DNA from: Flavobacteriaceae bacterium UBA1115
Lineage (GTDB): Bacteria; Bacteroidota; Bacteroidia; Flavobacteriales; Flavobacteriaceae
Direction: 5' to 3'
Length of the DNA stretch: 17,354 nucleotides
Assembly: GCA_002313325.1 (NCBI GenBank)
Contig: DCBE01000005.1
Coordinates: 1,501 to 18,854 of the forward strand
Both the position numbers and the translations under genes were made by a program. The notes beneath the pieces were generated by a model. The model saw only the letters and a program-made list of their open reading frames with translations. It did not search any database and had not been told where the DNA came from. Every line of letters begins with the position of its first letter. Position 1 is the stretch's first letter. This document shows, piece by piece, positions 1-7,950 of this stretch.

Positions 1-567
1 TGCAAACTCAACATCTTCTTCTGAAAAATCTAGTTCTAGCTCAATAAGCGAAGCAAAAGACAAAAGTCTTTCACGTAAACTGCCAAGGCTTTTGCTAATG
101 CCACCACGAAGGTGCTGCACCGCAATGTGATGCGCCGCCTCACTTTCAACAGCTATCAAATCTGCAACAGCCTCTGCTTGTGCCAAATCCATTTTTTTAT
201 TTAAAAAGGCACGCAGTGTAAACTCGCCCGGTTCGGCCAAGCGTGCCCCCATATCTTGCAATACTTTTAGGATTTTTTGCTGTACATAAATCGACCCGTG
301 GCATGAAATTTCTACCACATCTTCTCCAGTGTAGGAATTGGGGTTCTTAAAAACAGCTAGCAGTACTTCGTCTATAAGCATATTCTTGTAATGAAAATCG
401 CCCAACATAACCTGATGGGTGCCTTGCTTAGACAATTCCTTTCCAAAACGTGATTTAAATACTTCTTCAGCAATGGAAACTGCCTTGTCACCGCTCAAAC
501 GCATCACAGCAATAGCAGCAGCGCCTGGCGCAGTTGATAATGCAACTATGGTGTCGTTGATGTTCAA
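1..567 (-). CDS. mnmE: tRNA modification GTPase MnmE, N-terminal part (cut by window edge)
   Basis: MnmE (TrmE) works with MnmG to install the carboxymethylaminomethyl or aminomethyl group on wobble uridine 34 of certain tRNAs. The 189 codons visible cover the formyl-tetrahydrofolate-binding N-terminal domain and the start of the helical domain. Family hallmarks are NDTIVALSTAPG near the N-terminus, RLSG, SYTGEDVVEISCHG, and PGEFTLRAFLNKKMDLAQAEAV, a nearly invariant MnmE stretch split here only by residue changes. The G domain and the C-terminal catalytic Cys lie outside the window. No ATG fits: the reading frame upstream has only TTG at 565-567 before NINDTIV, so TTG is the likely start. 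That TTG overlaps the TGA stop of the upstream GNAT-like gene (TTGA), suggesting translational coupling. The identification is firm; the start codon is inference. Confidence 0.93.
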   Translation of the reverse strand, partial: MNINDTIVALSTAPGAAAIAVMRLSGDKAVSIAEEVFKSRFGKELSKQGTHQVMLGDFHYKNMLIDEVLLAVFKNPNSYTGEDVVEISCHGSIYVQQKILKVLQDMGARLAEPGEFTLRAFLNKKMDLAQAEAVADLIAVESEAAHHIAVQHLRGGISKSLGSLRERLLSFASLIELELDFSEEDVEFA

Positions 568-1694
568 AGTGAAATGTCTTTACGGTAAGTTCTGCGCCGT
601 TTGTGCAACTCGTGTTTGTAATTCTTCCACAAGACTTGAATCGCTTTGTTTTCTTCTAGCTCTGGGTTGGTTTCTACTTTTGTAATGCCACGTTTGTTAA
701 ACATTTCCTGAATTTCTTGAAAGATAATGGCCGTAATGCCTTTGTTCTGATAACTTTCTTTAATACCAATCAAATAGAATGAAGCGCGATTGTTTTTACG
801 TAACGCACGCCACAAATGATAAAAACCAAAGGGAAACATTTTTCCATTAATGCGTTTGAGCGCATTGGTGAAAGAAGGCATGGTAATCGTAAAACCAATC
901 ATTTCATCGTTTTCGTCAACAACACATTTGATAAAATCGGGATGCACGTAGGGTAGATACTTCTTTTTATATACCTCAATTTGATGTTGTTGAATGGGCA
1001 CAAAAGACTGCAACTTACTGTAGGTTTGATTGAGCAACTCAAACATCTTATCCACGTGAGGCTCAACGTCTTTTACAGTTTTAAATTTTAAGGTTTTGAG
1101 CTTAAATCTTTCCTTAATTACGCGCGCAAACTTTTTGACCTTTTCGGGGGCATTTTTGGCATCGTATATGTCAATTTGAAATTCAATCCACTCACTTTGT
1201 TTTTTAAGTCCCAATTTTTCCAGATGTACTTTTTGATAGCGGTAGTGATACCAAGTAATCATGGTATTCATATGTTCATAACCATGAACTAGTAGTCCCG
1301 CCTTGTCCATGTTTGAAAAGCCCATGGGCCCCTCAATATAGGTCATACCTTCAGAGATTGCAACGGCCTCAACAGCCTCAATAAGCTTTTGACTTACTTT
1401 AAAGTCGTCAATAGTGTCGTACCAACCAAAACGCACCTTGGTTTTTTTGAGCTCTTCAATTTCAACCCAATTGATCATGGCTGCAATTCGGCCAACAACT
1501 TTTCCTTTTTTTTTTGCAAGAAAAAGCCGTGCCATGGCGTGTTCAAAAACAGCATTCTTTTGAGGATCAAAAATATCCATTTCCTCTTTTGTTACAGGCG
1601 GTACCCATTCGGTGCAATTGCGGTAGAGTTCAAATGGGAATTGAAAAAACGCACGGTATTGTTGCCTTGAAGTTACTTCTACAATTTCAATCAT
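564..1694 (-). CDS. GNAT-like acyltransferase-fold protein of unknown substrate
   Basis: A 376-residue cytosolic protein with no signal peptide or membrane segment. The C-terminal half resembles a GNAT acetyltransferase: the segment around residues 305-325 (YLIGIKESYQNKGITA) fits the acetyl-CoA pyrophosphate loop pattern Q-x-x-G-x-x-A. The tail NPELEENKAIQVLWKNY is also GNAT-like (helix 4/strand 5 region). The N-terminal half (residues about 1-170) looks like a second, degenerate copy, with GKVVGRIAAMIN and a distinctive GPMGFSNMDKAGLLVHG block. From memory, similar proteins of about 370-380 residues are widespread in Bacteroidota and carry vague or wrong names in databases. Its ATG overlaps the stop of the upstream barrel-protein gene (ATGA at 1691-1694), and its own TGA overlaps the mnmE start. 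Substrate is unknown. Confidence 0.75.
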   Translation of the reverse strand: MIEIVEVTSRQQYRAFFQFPFELYRNCTEWVPPVTKEEMDIFDPQKNAVFEHAMARLFLAKKKGKVVGRIAAMINWVEIEELKKTKVRFGWYDTIDDFKVSQKLIEAVEAVAISEGMTYIEGPMGFSNMDKAGLLVHGYEHMNTMITWYHYRYQKVHLEKLGLKKQSEWIEFQIDIYDAKNAPEKVKKFARVIKERFKLKTLKFKTVKDVEPHVDKMFELLNQTYSKLQSFVPIQQHQIEVYKKKYLPYVHPDFIKCVVDENDEMIGFTITMPSFTNALKRINGKMFPFGFYHLWRALRKNNRASFYLIGIKESYQNKGITAIIFQEIQEMFNKRGITKVETNPELEENKAIQVLWKNYKHELHKRRRTYRKDISL

Positions 1695-2782
1695 TTCATA
1701 CGTTTTAATTTACGCTCAATTTTCTTTTGCTTTCGGTCTAATTTTTTCAAACCTCTGCCTGTTCGTTTCGCTGCCTTTCTAATTTTCTTGTTTTCTGATT
1801 TGTCTTTTTTGCGTGCGGCTTTTTTCTGTTTATTTACCTCAATATTTTGCGGTTCTTCTTTCCAAATATTGTGACGATCAAGCCGATACGAAACGCCAAT
1901 ACCCGCAGTCATTAAACTGGGCGTATTCTTAAGGGTTTGTTGGACTGCGACATCGAGCTGGAAATTGTTGCTAAATAAATAAGCCACACCAACGCCAAGT
2001 GTTAAATCTCTGTAGAGTGGGCTATCGTCAAAAGTGTATTCACAAAAAAAGGACCATTTTGATTGGGTGCTATAGGTAACCGTTCCCAGTAATTTCTTTT
2101 GCTGTACATCGGCAGTTATATAACGCATGCCAATATTATGCACCACCACCAGCCCTGGACGTAGGTGTTGTTGTAAAATAAGCATGGCGGCTCCAGAAAT
2201 AAAAGGCTCTGTTATGGGACGATAATTGTAATCAAATAAGGGCAAAAAGTTTTCTTGGTAGGGATAAACACCGCCAGTGCTAAATTGCGCGCCTGCATAT
2301 ACCGAAACAGCTGGAATCAAATCACGCCAGCGTATTTTATTATTGGCGTGCCAACTGTAAAGATTTGGTTTGTATTTGTCAACATTTCTAAAAGGGTCAT
2401 ATACCAAATATTTGGCACCAGCTCCTAAGTTACGCAAGCTATTTCTTGTTAACTTATATGTACCAACAGCGTTTGAGTAGCGCAAGGCGTCAATTTGATA
2501 ATCTGCAGTGCCGACCATCTCCAATTGTTCTTTAAATAAGCCAATGCGAATTTGAGTCCTTGCACCCACACCAGTGTATGAAGCATCTTGAAATGTGCTA
2601 AAACCACCTGTTCGAAACGATAAGCCTTGTTCCAATTGGTAGACACGTTTGCCAACGCCAAATGCCCCCATGGACTGACTGGGGCGATTGCTGTTTATGA
2701 CCTCGGTATATTGTGCCGTTGAGATACAGGGCATAATCAGCACCGCCAAATAACACAATGTATGCAGTGATGATAAGCGCAT
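1694..2782 (-). CDS. Outer-membrane beta-barrel protein (transporter-like) with lysine/arginine-rich C-terminal tail
   Basis: A probable outer-membrane barrel; the stop codon TGA extends to 1691 and overlaps the next gene. The frame is open back to an ATG at 2815, but I prefer the ATG at 2782 because it puts a standard signal peptide at the N-terminus: basic Arg2, hydrophobic core LCYLAVLIM, then CISTAQ as a likely cleavage zone. The mature part alternates in the way of beta-strands (e.g. LEQGLSFRTGGF, LTLGVGVAYLFSNNFQLDVA, TAGIGVSYRLD), similar in style to the MetA-degradation/transporter-type barrel proteins of Bacteroidota. It begins with an INSNRPSQS motif typical of that group. After the last strand comes a tail of about 47 residues, roughly half Lys or Arg, with no aromatic C-terminal residue. 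It is first in an overlapping run with the GNAT-like gene and mnmE. Ligand unknown. Confidence 0.75.
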
Positions 2783-2829
2783 ATTCAAAGATACATGAAT
2801 TAAAAATTCTGTCATTATGCATAGAGTTG

Positions 2830-2837
2830 TATTTTTG
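2830..2837 (+). promoter_or_regulatory. Candidate Bacteroidota -7 box (TATTTTTG) for the glycan operon
   Basis: TATTTTTG matches the Bacteroidota -7 consensus TAnnTTTG exactly. About 18 bases upstream is TTCTG (2807-2811), a partial match to the -33 element TTTG/TTG. The box ends 7 bases before the YfhO ATG, so the leader would be very short. It lies in the gap between the divergent barrel-protein and YfhO genes. A consensus match by eye only. Confidence 0.42.
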
Positions 2838-2844
2838 AATCATT

Positions 2845-5259
2845 ATGAAACATCCAGTATTGCGTTTTTTACTGCCGCATGCGTTAGTAACTGTTTTATT
2901 TGCTATTATTTCATTGGCATATTTTTATCCTTTGCTATCCTACAAGTATCTGGAGCAATCTGACATTGTTCAGTATAAAGGAATGCAACGTCAAATTTTA
3001 GAACACCGTGCAGAATTTGACGAAGAACCCTATTGGATTGACAACGCCTTTGTTGGCATGCCAACCTATCAAATTACGGGACGATACCCTTACGATGTAT
3101 TGCGTTATGTTGATATGGCCTTGCGTTTTCTGCCGCGACCTGCCGACATGCTGTTTTTGTACCTTTTCTTTTTTTACGTGTTTGCACAGAGCAGGCGTTT
3201 TTCTAAGCCTGTTTCCGTTTTTGGTGCACTTGCCTACGGGTTTTCATCTTATTACATCATTATTCTTATGGTTGGGCATAACACAAAGGCCTTGACCTTG
3301 GCCTATACGCCACTTGTGTTTTTAGGATTGTTTCAAGTATTGATTGACAGAAAGAAATGGGGTTTGCTATGGCTTACACTTGGTCTGGCATTACAACTCC
3401 ATGCCAATCACCTGCAGATGACCTACTACACATTGGTAATGGTATTTATCACAACCCTAATGTGGGGCATTCACAAGTGGTTCAAGAGTGGTATTTCAAA
3501 TACACTAAAACCAGTTGCGACACTACTCATCTCAGGTGCATTGGCACTCGTTTTAAACGCACAAGGTGTACTCGCCACCTTAGATTATACAAAATTTAGC
3601 ACGCGAGGAACAAGTGAATTGACCATTAATCCAGATGGAACGGACAAAGTAGCTTCGGACGGGCTTTCATTTGATTACATCACTTCTTACAGCTATGGCG
3701 TCTTGGAATCCATGACTTTTATATCTCCTAATATTATGGGTGGTAGTTCAAGTGAGGGCTTTGCTGATGACAGCCCTTATGTACAGTTTATTAAGAGAAA
3801 AATGGGCGAGGGCAGTATCGACTACGATACTGCAATTGGTTTGCTGCGCCAATTCAGACCGTATTGGGGCGATCAACCTTTTGTTGCTGCGCCTGTTTAT
3901 ATGGGTGTAGTGGTCTTGTTTTTTGCGGTTTTGGGATTGGTGGTGGCCAATAGGAAAACGCGTTCAGTGTTGCTCTCATTAATTGCCGTTTCGCTAGTCT
4001 TTTCATGGGGTAAGAATGTGCCTGAGGCCACTCAATTTTTTATCGATTATTTGCCCTTATATAATAAATTCAGGGCTGTTAGTTCGGCTCAAATCATGAT
4101 CATGCTTTGCGTACCATATGCAGCCATGCTGGGCATGCAACACTTGACTCAAGAAAAGGGACTGAGTAGAAAAAAGGGTGTAGCGGTATACAGCGTTGTA
4201 GCTGTATTCATTGCTTTAATTTTATTTTTAGTAGGTGGGGCTAAAGGCTTATTTTCGTTTATTTCAACTTTCGAGGGCATGTCGAATTTACCCAATGTGC
4301 TACTGGAGCCAATGCAGGCATCAAGAAAGCTATTTATTTGGGAAGATATTTGGCGTATTCTTACCTATCTGGCTTTAATTGTATTGTCTCTAATTGCCCT
4401 TTGGCGCATGTTGATTTCGGGTGCTGTATTTGCTATTGCTATTTCAATAATAAGTCTCGTCGATCTGTGGCAGTACAACAGACTTTTCTTTAACGTAGAT
4501 CAGTTTAAAGTTAAATACCAGTATGAATATCCCTTTGACATAACGCCGCAAGACAAAATTATTCAAGCAGATAAATCTAACTATCGTGTTTTTGAACCCA
4601 GGCTCGGTTTTTCATCATCGAGAGCTGCCTATTTTCACAATAGCTTAGGGGGCTACCACGGGGCCAAACCTGCATTGCTGCAAGATGTTTATGATTTCCA
4701 CTTATACAATAATGACAGTACGGTTCTTGATATGCTAAATGTAAAATTTATCATTGATGACCAATATCCTGATGGGGTAGGGAAACGCCAATCTGCATTG
4801 GGGTCTGTATGGCTTGTGGATGAGGTGATAAAGCTTGCAAATGCTGATGAAGCCATAGTGCAACTAAACCAGATAGACCCAAAAACCCAGGCAATTTCGC
4901 AAACGCTTAAGTCAACATCATATACGTCCGCTGCAACCGACACCATTTATTTGATTGAAAAGCGCAATAATTTATTGCGATACACTGTTTCCACAGCAAA
5001 TCAGCGTTTGGCAGTGTTTTCAGAAATGTATTATCCTAATGGCTGGTCAGTGCGTATTGACGGGGAGTTACAACGCTATCACAGGGTTAATTATATGCTC
5101 CGAGGGGTTGTTGTTCCGCAAGGAAAACATGAGATTGTGTTTGCGTTTAAACCAACTGTAATACGAGAAGGGACCTTGCTAATGGCATCAGCCTGGGTGT
5201 TATTCTTGCTTATTATAGTAATGCTTATGCGTCAACAAAAAGAAACTAAGCTTGGCTGA
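2845..5259 (+). CDS. YfhO-family multispanning membrane protein (GT-C-like glycosyltransferase)
   Basis: An 804-residue integral membrane protein, the usual length for Bacteroidota YfhO homologues. It has an N-terminal membrane helix (residues about 9-30), many further hydrophobic helices up to about residue 540, a soluble domain of about 240 residues, and a last helix near the C-terminus (ASAWVLFLLIIVMLM). The first loop holds EQSDIVQYKGM, with Asp40 in the position where GT-C transferases keep an essential acidic residue. In Firmicutes, YfhO-type proteins decorate teichoic acid with sugars from a polyprenyl-phosphate donor. In Bacteroidota the acceptor is unknown. The downstream glycosyltransferase starts inside this gene's last codons and a flippase follows, which supports a role in surface glycan assembly. 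Family call is strong; reaction is inferred from relatives. Confidence 0.87.
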   Translation: MKHPVLRFLLPHALVTVLFAIISLAYFYPLLSYKYLEQSDIVQYKGMQRQILEHRAEFDEEPYWIDNAFVGMPTYQITGRYPYDVLRYVDMALRFLPRPADMLFLYLFFFYVFAQSRRFSKPVSVFGALAYGFSSYYIIILMVGHNTKALTLAYTPLVFLGLFQVLIDRKKWGLLWLTLGLALQLHANHLQMTYYTLVMVFITTLMWGIHKWFKSGISNTLKPVATLLISGALALVLNAQGVLATLDYTKFSTRGTSELTINPDGTDKVASDGLSFDYITSYSYGVLESMTFISPNIMGGSSSEGFADDSPYVQFIKRKMGEGSIDYDTAIGLLRQFRPYWGDQPFVAAPVYMGVVVLFFAVLGLVVANRKTRSVLLSLIAVSLVFSWGKNVPEATQFFIDYLPLYNKFRAVSSAQIMIMLCVPYAAMLGMQHLTQEKGLSRKKGVAVYSVVAVFIALILFLVGGAKGLFSFISTFEGMSNLPNVLLEPMQASRKLFIWEDIWRILTYLALIVLSLIALWRMLISGAVFAIAISIISLVDLWQYNRLFFNVDQFKVKYQYEYPFDITPQDKIIQADKSNYRVFEPRLGFSSSRAAYFHNSLGGYHGAKPALLQDVYDFHLYNNDSTVLDMLNVKFIIDDQYPDGVGKRQSALGSVWLVDEVIKLANADEAIVQLNQIDPKTQAISQTLKSTSYTSAATDTIYLIEKRNNLLRYTVSTANQRLAVFSEMYYPNGWSVRIDGELQRYHRVNYMLRGVVVPQGKHEIVFAFKPTVIREGTLLMASAWVLFLLIIVMLMRQQKETKLG

Positions 5260-6499
5260 TATTAAACGGGTTGCGATAACAGTTTATTACTGGCCGCCAT
5301 CAGGTGGTTCAGGTGTACAGCGTTGGTTGTTTTTAGCAAACTATTTTGCCGCCCAAGGGATAGATGTCACTGTTTTTGTCCCAAAGAATCCCCGTGTTGC
5401 CCAACAAGACGATGCATTGAGGCAAAAGGTTAACCAAGAGATTACAGAGATAAAGGTTGATGGTTGGGAGCCGTTGCGATATTCCAGCAAATCCATAGCG
5501 GAGAACTTGGGCGAAAAGCGATCTGCTGTAAAGCGTTTTGTGTTATGGGTGCGCGCCAATTTCTTTATTCCCGATGCGAGAGTATATTGGGCCAAAGTGG
5601 CAACGCAAATCTTTTTGAAGCAGCACAAGCAAACCCCATTTGATGTAATTATTAGCTCAGGCCCACCACATTCGCTACATTTGATAGGGTTGCAAGCCAA
5701 GCAACAATCAGGCATTTTATGGATTGCAGATTTTAGAGACCCATGGACTGGATTTTTTCAAAACCGCAGCCTTCCCTTGAGCAAAAAGGCGAAGCAAAAA
5801 CAACGGCAACTTGAGCAAAAGGTATTGCAACACGCAGATCACATTGTCGTGACCGCCCCTTCATTAAAAGCAGATTTTAAAGCACATAATCACAACATTA
5901 CTTTACTTACCAATGGGTATGAACAATGTCTACCCACTGCAACAGCAACTGCGACAGGAATGGTTTATGCTGGTAGCTTAAAAGCACAGCAGAACCCAAC
6001 AGTCTTGTGGCAGGCCATCGCATCACTAATTAAATCAAATGCTGCTTTCAGCGAATCCTTTTCATTGGATGTGTATGGCAAAGTGGCCACTTCCATAAAA
6101 GCGGAAGTAAAATCACTTGGCATTGATACGCACGTCCGTTTTTTGGGGTATAAACCTAAGGAGGTTGTTGATGTGCAATTGACAAATGCAAAAGTCTTAT
6201 TATTGTTGGGTATAAATATGCCCATGACATCAAATGTTATTCACGGTAAATTATTTGAATATATGGCTGCTCAACGTCCTGTGTTGGGTATTGGGCCTAA
6301 GCCAAGCGATATGCAAGTCCTTTTTGATGTACATCAATTGGGTGTTTATGTTTCATTTTCAGAGCAGTCTAAAATTAAAGAAACCTTACTTAGATGGTTT
6401 GTAAAAAACGACATGCCTCAACTAGGTAAGGACATTAAGCGCTATGAACGCAATGCGATCGCGCAAGAGTACCTCGCGTTAATACGTTCGCTGTCATGA
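5252..6499 (+). CDS. Glycosyltransferase, GT4-like (GT-B fold)
   Basis: A 415-residue cytosolic or membrane-associated sugar transferase. The N-terminal Rossmann half begins with ITVYYWPPSGGSGVQR, the glycine-rich opening loop of GT4-type enzymes. It also contains SSGPPHSLHLIG (residues about 135-146) and ADFRDPW (159-165), both typical of the Bacteroidota glycosyltransferases of this type. The C-terminal nucleotide-sugar half has VYAGSL (238-243), FLGY and HGKLFEYMAAQRPVLG (331-346), the last being the donor-binding E-x(7) region, in which the second Glu is not obvious. The start is TTG at 5252: the frame has a stop at 5219-5221 and no ATG between. It overlaps the YfhO stop by 8 bases, and its own stop overlaps the flippase ATG (ATGA). 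Sugar and acceptor cannot be told from sequence. Confidence 0.88.
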   Translation: MADIKRVAITVYYWPPSGGSGVQRWLFLANYFAAQGIDVTVFVPKNPRVAQQDDALRQKVNQEITEIKVDGWEPLRYSSKSIAENLGEKRSAVKRFVLWVRANFFIPDARVYWAKVATQIFLKQHKQTPFDVIISSGPPHSLHLIGLQAKQQSGILWIADFRDPWTGFFQNRSLPLSKKAKQKQRQLEQKVLQHADHIVVTAPSLKADFKAHNHNITLLTNGYEQCLPTATATATGMVYAGSLKAQQNPTVLWQAIASLIKSNAAFSESFSLDVYGKVATSIKAEVKSLGIDTHVRFLGYKPKEVVDVQLTNAKVLLLLGINMPMTSNVIHGKLFEYMAAQRPVLGIGPKPSDMQVLFDVHQLGVYVSFSEQSKIKETLLRWFVKNDMPQLGKDIKRYERNAIAQEYLALIRSLS

Positions 6500-7950
6500 A
6501 TATGATTACCACACAATCGGCAAAAAACCTGCTGAGCATCATGTTTGCTTTCTGTATAGGCGCGCTGAATACCCTTGTTTTGTATCCACATTTTTTTGGT
6601 GCTGCTGATCAGGGATTGGTCGTGTTCTTGCTGTCATCATCCAATTTATTAATGCCGCTCATTGGCTTTGGTGTAGCACAAACCGTTATCAAGTTTCACA
6701 GTGTTTATGCGAAACCAGAACAGCAAAACTTTCTTTCTTTTATTGTAATCGTTCCGCTGCTCGTGGTACTTCCCTTGGGTTTTTTGGCTATATACTTTCA
6801 CAGTACAATTGCGATATTGTTATCGGTTGAAAACCCCATTATTGCTACCTATACTTGGGTGATTTTTGCTGTGGCTTTTGCAACTGCATATTTTGAAATT
6901 TTTTACTCCTGGGCACGGGTAAATTTTAAGTCCGTAACCGGAAACATATTTAAAGAGATTTATCCGCGGCTTACAATATTTCTTTTGTTGCTTGCCTATG
7001 AAATAGAATTAATCGATTTAGACCGATTTTTCTTCTTGTTGGTTGCCTTGTATTACCTTCGTATGCTTGTGATGATGTTCATTGCTTTTCGAATTCAACC
7101 ACCAACCTTTTCTTTTAAGGCACCCAAGAATGTTTCCGGAATCTTGCGCTATTCATTTTATTTGGTTTTGGCTGGTTCTGCTGGAAGCTTGATTATTGAT
7201 ATTGATAAGTTTATGTTGCCTCAGTATAAAGCAATCGCACAAACAGCCTTTTATTCCGTAGGTATTTTTACCGCAACCCTTATTGAAGTTCCCGGTCGTG
7301 CATTGTTTCAAATCCTAAACCCTTTGATTTCAAAGGCTATCAACAACCAAAACAATGCCCATCTGGCCAAGCTATACACCGATAGCTCAATTAATTTATT
7401 GCTATTGGCGGGCTGGTTCTTTTTGTTGGTTAATGGCAGCATAGCAGCCTTATTTGATTTAATCCAAGTTGATGGCTATGAAACGGCTGCACTGGTCGTG
7501 TTGATGATTTCTTTTGCCAAACTTATTGTGATGAGTTCGGGCGCCTCAAGTACCATTCTAATTAACTCAAAGCAGTATCGTATATCTCTTATGCTAACCA
7601 TTTTTATGGCTGTCTTTGTCTACATTGGAAATCGCATAAGTATTCCAATTTATGGCATCAACGGTGCAGCCCTGTCAACGCTGGTGGTGTTGGTGGTCTT
7701 CACTTATGTGCGCATGGCTTTTGTTTATCGCTATTTTGGGGTGTATCCTTACAACAAAAACACTCTAAAGGCATTTGTTGTTATTGGACTGTTGTTTGCA
7801 GCGAGCAGTAGCTTAAAAATGAATATACATCCCTTGGCATCAATTCTGATTAAATCCATTTTAATTACCCTTGTATACGGCGTACTGATTGCTGTGTTAA
7901 GACTTTCTGATACGGTTAATGGTTGGGTAGTAAAACGAACTAATCGTTAA
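6496..7950 (+). CDS. MOP-superfamily polysaccharide/lipid-linked glycan flippase (Wzx-like)
   Basis: A 484-residue, highly hydrophobic protein with about 12-14 predicted membrane helices over its whole length. Opening residues (SAKNLLSIMFAFCIGALNTLVLYPHFFG) fit the first helix pair of O-antigen/teichoic-acid exporters. Mid-protein SAGSLIIDIDKFML (residues about 230-243) and the following LIEVPGRALFQILNPLISKA match the Bacteroidota flippase/oligosaccharide transporter group. Such proteins move undecaprenyl- or other lipid-linked glycans across the inner membrane. It is the third gene of the YfhO-glycosyltransferase operon, joined by an ATGA overlap. It converges on uvrA, sharing the last 11 bases. 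The flipped substrate is not known. Confidence 0.83.
   Translation: MNMITTQSAKNLLSIMFAFCIGALNTLVLYPHFFGAADQGLVVFLLSSSNLLMPLIGFGVAQTVIKFHSVYAKPEQQNFLSFIVIVPLLVVLPLGFLAIYFHSTIAILLSVENPIIATYTWVIFAVAFATAYFEIFYSWARVNFKSVTGNIFKEIYPRLTIFLLLLAYEIELIDLDRFFFLLVALYYLRMLVMMFIAFRIQPPTFSFKAPKNVSGILRYSFYLVLAGSAGSLIIDIDKFMLPQYKAIAQTAFYSVGIFTATLIEVPGRALFQILNPLISKAINNQNNAHLAKLYTDSSINLLLLAGWFFLLVNGSIAALFDLIQVDGYETAALVVLMISFAKLIVMSSGASSTILINSKQYRISLMLTIFMAVFVYIGNRISIPIYGINGAALSTLVVLVVFTYVRMAFVYRYFGVYPYNKNTLKAFVVIGLLFAASSSLKMNIHPLASILIKSILITLVYGVLIAVLRLSDTVNGWVVKRTNR

Noticed and set aside
419..685. 88-codon plus-strand frame at the mnmE/GNAT-like junction
   Set aside because: It lies antisense to two well-supported genes and has no protein-like features.
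2786..2793. TATCTTTG on the minus strand as a promoter of the barrel-protein gene
   Set aside because: It matches TAnnTTTG but ends only 3 bases before the chosen ATG and has no -33 element, so a chance match is likely.
2783..2815. 11-codon upstream start for the barrel protein
   Set aside because: It would place extra residues ahead of a normal signal peptide; the ATG at 2782 gives a standard one.
5341..5715. 124-codon minus-strand frame opposite the glycosyltransferase
   Set aside because: It is a shadow of a clear glycosyltransferase gene and its cysteine-rich product shows no coherent family pattern.
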